A stretch of DNA of 7,344 bases, from assembly GCA_937879825.1 (NCBI GenBank), contig CALFMQ010000382.1, positions 1 through 7,344 on the forward strand, written 5' to 3'. The translations under genes were made by a program, and so were the position numbers. The DNA is from an uncultured Phycisphaerales bacterium. GTDB lineage: Bacteria; Planctomycetota; Phycisphaerae; Phycisphaerales; UBA1924. Numbering within the stretch: position 1 is the first letter of the stretch; every line of letters begins with the position of its first letter. The notes under the pieces were generated by a model. It made no database searches. It worked only from the letters and a program-made list of their open reading frames with translations, and was not told the origin of the DNA. Below are positions 1 through 5,678 of the stretch, one piece after another.

Positions 1-2569
1 ACTCTCGACACTGACTCTCGCCCAGCCCGCGCGGACGGGCGTCGATCCGATCGCTGAGGCGAACGGGCGGGTCGGCTTTGATTACTTCAACTCGATGTCT
101 TTCGATGAGCGTGTGCCGTCACCCGCGGCGTTTTTCGGGCATGAGATCGGCGATCGGTTCCATCACCACCACGAGGTCATGGGGTACTTCGACGAACTGG
201 CGCGGACTTCGGATCGCGTGAAGGTGCATGAGTACGGAACGACGCACCAGGGAAGGTCGCTGCGGATCGCGGTGATCACATCGCCCGCCAATCACGCGCG
301 GCTCGACGACATCCTCTCGGCCAATAAGCGGCTGACGGATCCGTCGATCGGTGATGGCGAGGCGCAACGGATCATCGACTCGAATCCGGCGATCGCGTGG
401 TTCAGCTTCAATGTGCACGGCAACGAGGCGTCGTGCTCGGAGTCGGCGCTGATGATCGCGTACACGATGGCGGCGGGGGCGAGCGCGCCGGTGACCGGCT
501 GGCTCGACGACATCGTCCTCGTGATCGATCCGATGGTGAATCCGGACGGGCGCGAGCGCTATGTCTCGTGGTACGAGAACGCGAGGGGGGCTGGCGCTGA
601 TGAGAGCCCCGACTCGGTGGAGCATGATGAGCCGTGGCCCGGCGGGCGGATGAATCATTATTTGTTCGATCTCAATCGCGACTGGCTGTGGCTGGTTCAG
701 CCCGAGTCGCGGGCGCGTCTGCCGATGTACCGGAAGTTCATGCCGCAGCTGCACATCGATTACCACGAGCAGTGGTACGACTCGCCGTACTTCTTCGGCG
801 CGGGCGATGCGCCGTACAACGAGCACATCCCCGACGAGACCAAGCAGTGGCTGGAGATCTACGGGAAGCACAACGCGCATACATTCGACCGCAAGGGGCT
901 GGTGTATTCGACGAAGGAGCGGTTCGATTACCTCTATCCGGGGTACGGCAAGGTGCTGCCCGTGTACCACGGCGCGGTCGGGATGCTGTGCGAGCAGGCG
1001 GGCCACAGCGCCGGTGGGACGGCGATTCGCGTGCACGAGCGGTACACGCTTACGCTGCGCGATCGGGCGCGGCATCATTACATGACCGCGATGTCGTACC
1101 TTGAGACGACGGCGGCGCGACGCGCCGATCAGTTGTCGCGGTTCCGGCGGTTCTTCGGCGAGTCGATGCGGGTTCCCGACGGGCACGCGGGCGCGTACAT
1201 CGTCAGCGCGGACACCGATCCGGCGCTGCTCAAGCGGTGCTGGGACCTGTGCGCCGCGCACGGCATCGAGGTCCATGCCCTGGCGCGGGACACGACGATC
1301 AATGGATTGGGCCGGTATGACTCCCAGGAGCCGGCGGGCGAGATGACGATCCCGGCGGGCTCGTGGGTGATTCCGGCCGGCCAGCGGATGGGGCGGCTTG
1401 CGCGGGCGACTTTCGAGCGGACGACGCAGGTGGAGGATCCCGATACGTACGACATCACGGCGTGGTCGATGCCGGTGGCGTTCGGGCTTGAGGCGTATTA
1501 CGCCGACTCGATTCCGAGCGGCACGGAGCGGCTCTCGGATTGGTCCCCCGGGCCTGCGCGCATCACGGGCCAGGGGCGCGTCGCCCTGCTCGTGGACTCG
1601 GGTCAGCACGATTTCCCGAGGGCGATCGGGCTTGCGATGAAGCACGATCTGTTCGCGCGGGTTTCGGAGAAAGAGTTCAATCTGGAGGGGCAGTCGTTCG
1701 ACGCCGGCACGCTGATCGTTCACGCCGGCCGGAACGGTAGTGACTCGGTTCGCGCGTTCGAGGAAGAACTTGTATCGATCGGTCTAAGCGCGCACCGCGC
1801 GGGGTCGGGGTACCCCGAGGACGGGGAGGCGCTGGGCGCGGACGCGAACCGGGTGCTGACGATGCCGCGGATCATCCTGCTGCGGGACGAGGGGCTCGAT
1901 CCGCTCTCGTTCGGCCAGCACCGGCATCTGCTGGACCATGTGACGCCGCTGCCTCACACGGTGATCAACTCCGATGCGCTCGGGCGAGTCGATCTGGATC
2001 GGTACAACCTGATGGTGATCTCGTCGGGCACGCCGGGCAACTCGGACGCGATCCGAGAGTTCGTGCGCTCCGGGGGCACGGTGGTCGCATCGGGCGCATC
2101 GGCTCGCTGGGCCTCTCTGATTCTCCTGGACCTCAAGGACGAGAAGAAGGACGAACAGACCGATGCCAAGAACGACGAACGACCCGAGTTGTCCGAGTTG
2201 TCGTGGGCCGAACGTGAAGCGCGGGGCGTGGAGGACCGCGTGCCGGGCGCGATGCTGCTCGTGCATGTGGACACATCGCACCCGCTGGCATCGGGGGTGC
2301 GCGAGTGGGTCGGGCTCATCAAGCGCGGCGAGTCGACCCTGCCCATCAGCGACAGCGGCGAGGCGGTAGCGCGATTCGGCGAGGCCCCGCTCATCGGCGG
2401 ATCGGTCTCGGATCGCAACCTGACCCGCTTCGCCGGGTCGCCCGCGATGACCTCACATCGTCTCGGGCGGGGACGGGTGATCTGCATTGCCGACGACCCG
2501 ACATTCCGGGGCTTCAACCACGGCGCGACCCGCTTGCTGCTCAATGCGATCATCTACGGCGCCCGGTGA
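1..2569 (+). CDS. M14-family zinc carboxypeptidase-like exported metallopeptidase with C-terminal GATase1-like domain (5' partial)
   Basis: The reading frame is open from base 2, so the gene starts off the left edge; the ATG at 95 is internal. 855 residues are visible, numbered here from base 2. The first ten (LSTLTLAQPA) read like the end of a signal peptide, so export is inferred. The M14 zinc site is intact: H139-x-x-E142 in 'NVHGNEA' and H255 in 'IDYHEQW'. Further family landmarks are NPDG (180-183), 'DLNRDW' with N225/R226 (the Asn-Arg pair that binds the substrate carboxylate in carboxypeptidase A), and E331 in 'MLCEQAG', placed like the catalytic Glu. R216 may match Arg127 of carboxypeptidase A. 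Residues about 621-851 resemble the GATase1-like domain that ends many large bacterial M14 proteins ('VISSGTPGN', 'GRGRVICIADDPTFRGF'). They contain a very charged Lys/Asp/Glu insert at about 712-739. An active secreted peptidase is likely; the substrate is unknown. A 7-bp hairpin follows the stop. Confidence 0.88.
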   Translation, partial: LSTLTLAQPARTGVDPIAEANGRVGFDYFNSMSFDERVPSPAAFFGHEIGDRFHHHHEVMGYFDELARTSDRVKVHEYGTTHQGRSLRIAVITSPANHARLDDILSANKRLTDPSIGDGEAQRIIDSNPAIAWFSFNVHGNEASCSESALMIAYTMAAGASAPVTGWLDDIVLVIDPMVNPDGRERYVSWYENARGAGADESPDSVEHDEPWPGGRMNHYLFDLNRDWLWLVQPESRARLPMYRKFMPQLHIDYHEQWYDSPYFFGAGDAPYNEHIPDETKQWLEIYGKHNAHTFDRKGLVYSTKERFDYLYPGYGKVLPVYHGAVGMLCEQAGHSAGGTAIRVHERYTLTLRDRARHHYMTAMSYLETTAARRADQLSRFRRFFGESMRVPDGHAGAYIVSADTDPALLKRCWDLCAAHGIEVHALARDTTINGLGRYDSQEPAGEMTIPAGSWVIPAGQRMGRLARATFERTTQVEDPDTYDITAWSMPVAFGLEAYYADSIPSGTERLSDWSPGPARITGQGRVALLVDSGQHDFPRAIGLAMKHDLFARVSEKEFNLEGQSFDAGTLIVHAGRNGSDSVRAFEEELVSIGLSAHRAGSGYPEDGEALGADANRVLTMPRIILLRDEGLDPLSFGQHRHLLDHVTPLPHTVINSDALGRVDLDRYNLMVISSGTPGNSDAIREFVRSGGTVVASGASARWASLILLDLKDEKKDEQTDAKNDERPELSELSWAEREARGVEDRVPGAMLLVHVDTSHPLASGVREWVGLIKRGESTLPISDSGEAVARFGEAPLIGGSVSDRNLTRFAGSPAMTSHRLGRGRVICIADDPTFRGFNHGATRLLLNAIIYGAR

Positions 2570-2575
2570 TGTCCC

Positions 2576-2606
2576 GGATCGGGGGCAATCGGACATCCAC
2601 CGATCC
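2576..2606 (+). terminator. Hairpin after the peptidase gene, possible terminator without U-tract
   Basis: GGATCGG (2576-2582) is perfectly complementary to CCGATCC (2600-2606). After a G-A mismatch, two more G-C pairs (2584-2585 with 2597-2598) leave an 11-base loop. It starts 7 bases after the peptidase stop. No T-run follows, so it is not a classical intrinsic terminator. It may instead be a 3'-end stabilising hairpin or part of a Rho-dependent end. Confidence 0.3.
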
Positions 2607-2639
2607 CAAAGACACTCGCGGTAGGATGCGTGCATCCCT

Positions 2640-2647
2640 GAAGGAGG
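2640..2647 (+). promoter_or_regulatory. Strong Shine-Dalgarno deciding a TTG start
   Basis: GAAGGAGG is close to the perfect anti-16S complement and lies 10 bases before the TTG at 2658. The in-frame ATG at 2682 would be 34 bases away and inside the membrane segment. This spacing is the main reason for choosing the TTG. Confidence 0.75.
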
Positions 2648-2657
2648 TTCCCGCGCA

Positions 2658-3455
2658 TTGGATTTTCTCGGGCCCATTCTGATGGTCGTCGTGGTGGTGC
2701 TCGGCATCATCGGCACGATCTACGGCGTGATGGCCGATCGGAAGCGCGTGCAGGAACTCGAGGGATGGGCGCACCTGGGCGGATGGGCGTTCAATCCGGC
2801 GAAGTACGATGTGCCCGGCCTCGCGTTTGACCTATTCAAGCAGGGGCACTCGCGATGGTCTCGGTACCACATGACCAAGACATTCGACGAGGTGACGCCG
2901 GGCCTGGGCGATATGGGGGTGCGGCTGTTCGAGTACCACTACGCCGAGACGACGGGGTCGGGCAAGGACCGGCGGACGCATCATTACTACTTCACGTGCG
3001 GCGTGGTGAACTCGGGTTGCGATCTGGGTCGGGTCGTGATCCGAGATGAGCACTGGGGCGACAAGCTCGTGCAGGCGATCGGGTTCGACGACATCGATCT
3101 GGAGGACGCGCAGTTCTCCGGCAAGTTCGTGGTCAACGCTCCGGAGCGCAAGGACGCTTACGATCTGCTCGGGCACGGGCTGATGCGGTTCCTGGTGCGC
3201 AACGGGGGGTGGCGCATCGAAACGAAGGGCGACATCCTGTTCGTGTACGACCGGGGGCGCATGCACGCGCAGGACTGCCACCGGCTGGAGCGGTTTCTCT
3301 GCGGGTTCCTGGCGCAGGTGCCGCGGACGATGGTCAACGCCGAGCGTGCGCGCCGGGGTCTCGAGCCGATCATGGAGGCCGGCGAGGCGTCGCGCCAGAG
3401 CCGCGAGTCACTCACACGGTTGGAGTCGGGCGGGTTCCGCGCCGACGAGACATAG
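2658..3455 (+). CDS. Uncharacterised single-pass membrane protein paired with LemA
   Basis: 265 residues from a TTG start with a strong Shine-Dalgarno. Residues 4-25 form one hydrophobic helix (LGPILMVVVVVLGIIG and onward), followed by the basic stretch ADRKR, so the protein is probably a membrane anchor with a cytoplasmic soluble domain. The soluble part (about 75-225) is a mixed alpha/beta sequence. It contains a segment near 153-179 ('FSGKFVVNAPERKDAYDLL', then 'GLMRFL'), and 'ILFVYDRG' near 193-200. This resembles the pattern 'F...F.V...D...AY.LL...M..L' that I associate with uncharacterised, DUF3137-like proteins often found next to LemA; I cannot confirm that family by eye. Residues 240-265 look disordered. 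No catalytic motif is recognised. The stop overlaps the ribosome site of the LemA gene 11 bases downstream, so the two are very likely co-translated and may act together. Function unknown. Confidence 0.85.
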   Translation: MDFLGPILMVVVVVLGIIGTIYGVMADRKRVQELEGWAHLGGWAFNPAKYDVPGLAFDLFKQGHSRWSRYHMTKTFDEVTPGLGDMGVRLFEYHYAETTGSGKDRRTHHYYFTCGVVNSGCDLGRVVIRDEHWGDKLVQAIGFDDIDLEDAQFSGKFVVNAPERKDAYDLLGHGLMRFLVRNGGWRIETKGDILFVYDRGRMHAQDCHRLERFLCGFLAQVPRTMVNAERARRGLEPIMEAGEASRQSRESLTRLESGGFRADET

Positions 3456-3459
3456 GAGG
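3454..3459 (+). promoter_or_regulatory. Shine-Dalgarno of the LemA gene overlapping the upstream stop codon
   Basis: AGGAGG begins inside the TAG stop (3453-3455) of the membrane-protein gene and lies 7 bases before the ATG at 3467. This arrangement is typical of translational coupling. It also fixes the LemA start: the frame is open much further upstream (to about 3209), but only as a shadow of the preceding gene. Confidence 0.75.
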
Positions 3460-3466
3460 TTCGGTC

Positions 3467-4033
3467 ATGCTGCCTTATCTGATCGGCGTCGGTGCGGTCG
3501 CTGTTGTGTTGCTGGTCATCGTGTTTGCGATGTACAACTCGCTCGTGAGCGCGAGGGCGCATGTGCGCGAGTCGTGGTCGAATGTTGATACCGAGTTGCA
3601 GCGTCGTCACGATCTGATCCCCAACCTGGTCAACACGGTCAAGGGGTACATGAAGCACGAGCGCGAGCTGCTCGAGAACATCGTCTCGCTGCGCGAGCAG
3701 GCCGAGCGGTTGCGCCCCGGCGAGGCGACACAGGACCAGGCGCGTGTCGAGACGGCCCTGCAGTCGGCGCTGGGCCAGCTGCGGGTACGCATCGAGAACT
3801 ACCCGGACCTCAAGGCGAGCACGAATGTGGAGTCGCTCCAGGCGGAACTCGCCAACACCGAGGATCGGGTCCAGAGCAGCATCCGGTTCTACAACGGCAA
3901 CGTGAAGAACCTGGAACTCAAGGTCGAGAGCGTCCCGACGAATATCATCGCGGGCCTGTTCGGCTTCAAGAAGGCGCAGTACTTCGAGTTGCACGACGAG
4001 GCCGCCCGCCAGGCGCCGAAGGTTGCGTTCTGA
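3467..4033 (+). CDS. lemA: LemA family protein
   Basis: 188 residues, the usual LemA length. Residues 3-22 are one transmembrane helix near the N-terminus. The rest is a predicted long helical bundle, the known LemA fold. Family signatures are all present: 'YNSLVSAR' (23-30), 'W..VD..LQRRHDLIPNLVNTVKGY' spread over 37-61, 'HERELLE' (64-70), 'YPDLKA' (112-117), 'LQAELANTED' (124-133), 'FYNGNV' (141-146) and a C-terminal 'LFGFKKAQYFE' (164-174). LemA proteins are membrane-anchored and widespread; their biochemical role is not settled, though they often sit beside membrane proteins or peptidases. Here the gene follows the uncharacterised membrane-protein gene by 11 bases with an overlapping ribosome site, which points to a shared complex or pathway. 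The start is secure because of the spaced AGGAGG. An inverted repeat follows the stop by 2 bases. Confidence 0.95.
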   Translation: MLPYLIGVGAVAVVLLVIVFAMYNSLVSARAHVRESWSNVDTELQRRHDLIPNLVNTVKGYMKHERELLENIVSLREQAERLRPGEATQDQARVETALQSALGQLRVRIENYPDLKASTNVESLQAELANTEDRVQSSIRFYNGNVKNLELKVESVPTNIIAGLFGFKKAQYFELHDEAARQAPKVAF

Positions 4034-4035
4034 GC

Positions 4036-4066
4036 CCGGACCCGATAAGCCAGGAATCAGGTCCGG
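4036..4066 (+). promoter_or_regulatory. Hairpin between lemA stop and PilZ-J start
   Basis: CCGGACC (4036-4042) pairs perfectly with GGTCCGG (4060-4066). Inside, after a C-A mismatch, GAT (4044-4046) pairs with ATC (4056-4058), leaving a 9-base loop. The hairpin nearly fills the 39-base gap, starting 2 bases after the LemA stop and ending 6 bases before the ATG at 4073. There is no T-run. It could be a 3' hairpin for the LemA transcript, or it could limit initiation of the next gene by enclosing its only purine-rich stretches (AGGA in the loop, AGGT partly in the stem). Confidence 0.4.
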
Positions 4067-4072
4067 CGTGGG

Positions 4073-4780
4073 ATGGATGTCAATCCCGGCGGATCACGTG
4101 CCGACGATGGGATGGTGCGCGCCGCGTCAGCGAACTCAGGGAGTGAACGCCGACTGAAGCATAGGTTCGAGACGCACGACCTGGCGTCCGCCCTGGGGAG
4201 GGTGGTGGATATTTCGCGGACGGGGGCGCGGGTGATCTGCGATGGTGCGCCCCCGGTCAAGGGCGGGCAGACGGTGTCGATCCGGCTGGTCGTGGGCGGG
4301 AAGAAGCTGGTGCTGAGCGCGGAAGTCGTGCGCATCCGGCGCCCGAAGATCATGGGCAAGGAGCGCTCGATCGGGCTGAAGTTCGTCGGACTGTCGCGGA
4401 AGCACGAGGTCGCGCTCGAGAACCTGGGACGGTACGGCACGTTTATTCCCGGCGCGGACCAGAGCGGTGAGTTCGCCGGCTCTGAGACGACCTCGCAGTC
4501 CACGGCGTACGGTGATCCGACGCAATCTCAGGCCCCGCCGCCCGACGCGACGATCGCGATCGAACTGCCGGACCTGTACGCGATTCTGGGCGCGCCGCCC
4601 GAGTCTTCGCACGAGGAGCTCCGCGCCGCATTCCGCAAGCTCGCCACGAAGCTGCACCCGGATGTGAACCCGGATCCGGAAGCGCACGAGCAGTTTCAGG
4701 AGGTCGTGAGCGCGTGGCAGATTCTCGGGGACGCCGACCTCCGCGCTCTGTTCGACAAGAGGCGTGAGCGGGCGGCCTGA
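4073..4780 (+). CDS. PilZ domain-J domain fusion protein (putative c-di-GMP-responsive DnaJ-type co-chaperone)
   Basis: 235 residues, no signal peptide or membrane segment, so probably cytoplasmic. Residues about 25-110 are a PilZ domain: R27xxxR31 and D46-x-S48-x-x-G51, the two signatures that bind cyclic di-GMP, are both intact, followed by alternating beta-type segments ending 'SIGLKFVGL'. Residues about 125-163 are a Ser/Thr/Gln/Pro-rich linker. Residues about 165-235 are a J domain starting 'LPDLYAILG', with the helix 'EELRAAFRKLATKLHPD' carrying the essential HPD at 195-197, then 'FQEVVSAWQILGD' and 'LRALFDKRRE'. There is no Gly/Phe region or zinc finger, so it is a class III J protein. 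The known J-domain role is to stimulate DnaK ATPase. That c-di-GMP controls this is inference. The start is uncertain: no clear Shine-Dalgarno is seen, and the ATG at 4112 is an alternative that keeps both domains. Two further PilZ genes follow on the same strand. Confidence 0.88.
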   Translation: MDVNPGGSRADDGMVRAASANSGSERRLKHRFETHDLASALGRVVDISRTGARVICDGAPPVKGGQTVSIRLVVGGKKLVLSAEVVRIRRPKIMGKERSIGLKFVGLSRKHEVALENLGRYGTFIPGADQSGEFAGSETTSQSTAYGDPTQSQAPPPDATIAIELPDLYAILGAPPESSHEELRAAFRKLATKLHPDVNPDPEAHEQFQEVVSAWQILGDADLRALFDKRRERAA

Positions 4781-4868
4781 CTTATCGGGCGGGCGATCCG
4801 AGCTGCGGGCACGGACAGCGCTTGATTCCGATTCTATCGCTCAACATCCATCCGATGGGTGCCGATGA

Positions 4869-4888
4869 GACGGGCATGAGTGCCCGTC
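4869..4888 (+). promoter_or_regulatory. Perfect 8-bp hairpin holding the likely start codon of the second PilZ gene
   Basis: GACGGGCA (4869-4876) and TGCCCGTC (4881-4888) are exact reverse complements separated by TGAG. The ATG at 4876-4878 spans the stem-loop junction, and the only Shine-Dalgarno-like purines (GAGACGGG, 4867-4874) lie mostly in the stem. If this ATG is the start, the hairpin should restrain initiation. If translation begins at the TTG at 4822 or the ATG at 4855, the repeat is simply inside the coding region. Confidence 0.45.
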
Positions 4889-5223
4889 CGCGCAACTCCT
4901 ATCTGCTGAACATGCTCCACTCGCGCGGCCAGAACGCGCGCCGGCACGGCCGCCTTCAGACCAAGGACATCAACTGCTCACTCGGCAAGGTGCTCGACAT
5001 CTCGGCGTCGGGGATGCGCATCGTGCATCGGTGCCTGAGCGCCATGAACACGGGCGATGAGGGTGCGTGCACCGTCGGCTCGGTGCACGGATCGTTCTCG
5101 GTGTATTACCGGATCGCGTGGGCCCGCCGGGTCGCGCTCACCAAGTGGGAGGTGGGCGTCGAGTTCGTGGACCCGACACCTCAGGCCGCCGAGGTGCTGT
5201 CCCACATCGCCCGCGCAGCCTGA
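4876..5223 (+). CDS. Stand-alone PilZ domain protein
   Basis: 115 residues from the ATG at 4876; a small cytoplasmic, single-domain protein. R22xxxR26 ('RRHGR') and D41-x-S43-x-x-G46 ('DISASG') form a complete c-di-GMP-binding signature, and beta-type segments ('GSFSVYYRIAWARR', 'WEVGVEFVD') complete the PilZ barrel. A short C-terminal helix ends in 'HIARAA'. From residue 22 to 115 it aligns without a gap to the next gene, with 37 of 94 residues identical by hand count. Start choice: TTG 4822 (133 residues) and ATG 4855 are also in frame. The ATG at 4876 puts all signature residues at the same numbers as in the neighbour, and codons 4822-4875 have weaker third-position GC. Against this, 'TTGATTCCG' at 4822 mirrors 'ATGATTCCG' at the neighbour's start. 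No effector domain is present, so it probably acts by binding a protein partner or as a c-di-GMP sink. Partner unknown. Confidence 0.85.
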   Translation: MSARPRNSYLLNMLHSRGQNARRHGRLQTKDINCSLGKVLDISASGMRIVHRCLSAMNTGDEGACTVGSVHGSFSVYYRIAWARRVALTKWEVGVEFVDPTPQAAEVLSHIARAA

Positions 5224-5297
5224 CGCGGCGCCCTTGTATCCAACGCCGAATTGGACTCCACGAGAACTCAAGGCCTCGCTCGGCCGATGAACTACGC

Positions 5298-5669
5298 ATG
5301 ATTCCGTCGTATCGCCTATCCGATGCCGCGGGCGCCCCGACACCCGCCAGCAACGACCGGAGGAACTCCGGGCGGCTTGTTTGTCAGGACATCGTGACCA
5401 GTCTCGGTCGTGTGATCGACATCTCGGCGGGCGGCTTCCGGGTTGCCGCGCGGCGCAAGCCGTGGGTCGCTGTGGGCGCCGCGTACGAGTGCACGGTGCA
5501 TTCGCCCCTCGGCTCCTTCACCGTTCCCACACGGGTGATGCGTGTTGAGCGCAAGGGCATCGGTCGCTACGACGTCGGTCTGGCGATCGAGGATGCCTCG
5601 CCCAAGGTGCGCGAGACGCTCAATCTGATCGCGCGGTCACTCTGCCGGCCGTACTCGCCGTACCACTAG
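5298..5669 (+). CDS. Stand-alone PilZ domain protein, paralog of the preceding gene
   Basis: 123 residues from the ATG at 5298, the only reasonable start in frame before the conserved domain. No Shine-Dalgarno is visible, and the frame open further upstream overlaps the previous gene as a shadow. R22xxxR26 ('RNSGR') and D41-x-S43-x-x-G46 ('DISAGG') are intact. 'GSFTVPTRVMRVER' and 'YDVGLAIED' match the barrel strands of the upstream paralog. The C-terminal helix ('VRETLNLIARSL') is followed by a short tail rich in Pro/Tyr. It is predicted to be soluble, with c-di-GMP binding inferred from the motifs. It lies 74 bases after the second PilZ gene in a gap where I see no strong terminator or promoter, so co-transcription is possible. 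It ends 9 bases from the convergent aconitase gene. The specific target is unknown. Confidence 0.87.
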   Translation: MIPSYRLSDAAGAPTPASNDRRNSGRLVCQDIVTSLGRVIDISAGGFRVAARRKPWVAVGAAYECTVHSPLGSFTVPTRVMRVERKGIGRYDVGLAIEDASPKVRETLNLIARSLCRPYSPYH

Positions 5670-5678
5670 TGACTCCGA

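Noticed and set aside
95..97. ATG at 95 as the start of the peptidase
   Set aside because: The frame is open to the left edge and encodes what looks like the end of a signal peptide plus mature N-terminal sequence, so the true start is outside the window.
164..175. Run of four histidines in the peptidase, considered as an extra metal site or a tag
   Set aside because: It lies in the helix before the catalytic domain, encoded in native context (RFHHHHEVMGY), with no other metal-site residues around it. A short run like this is not evidence of function.
119..1723. 534-codon open frame on the minus strand opposite the peptidase gene
   Set aside because: Its translation is dominated by Arg, Pro, His and Val with no recognisable domain, as expected for the antisense of a GC-biased gene. 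The plus strand carries a clear M14 catalytic domain.
3158..3994. 278-codon minus-strand open frame across the membrane-protein and LemA genes
   Set aside because: It is antisense to two well-supported genes, crosses their boundary and has a low-complexity composition with no motif.
4812..4840. Candidate promoter CGGACA-17 bases-TATCGC before the second PilZ gene
   Set aside because: The -10 matches the consensus at only three positions and the -35 at four, which is expected by chance in a region of this size. The planctomycete promoter consensus is also uncertain.
5226..5248. CGGCG...CGCCG repeat after the second PilZ stop as a terminator
   Set aside because: Only 5 bp with a 13-base loop and no T-run, too weak to support.
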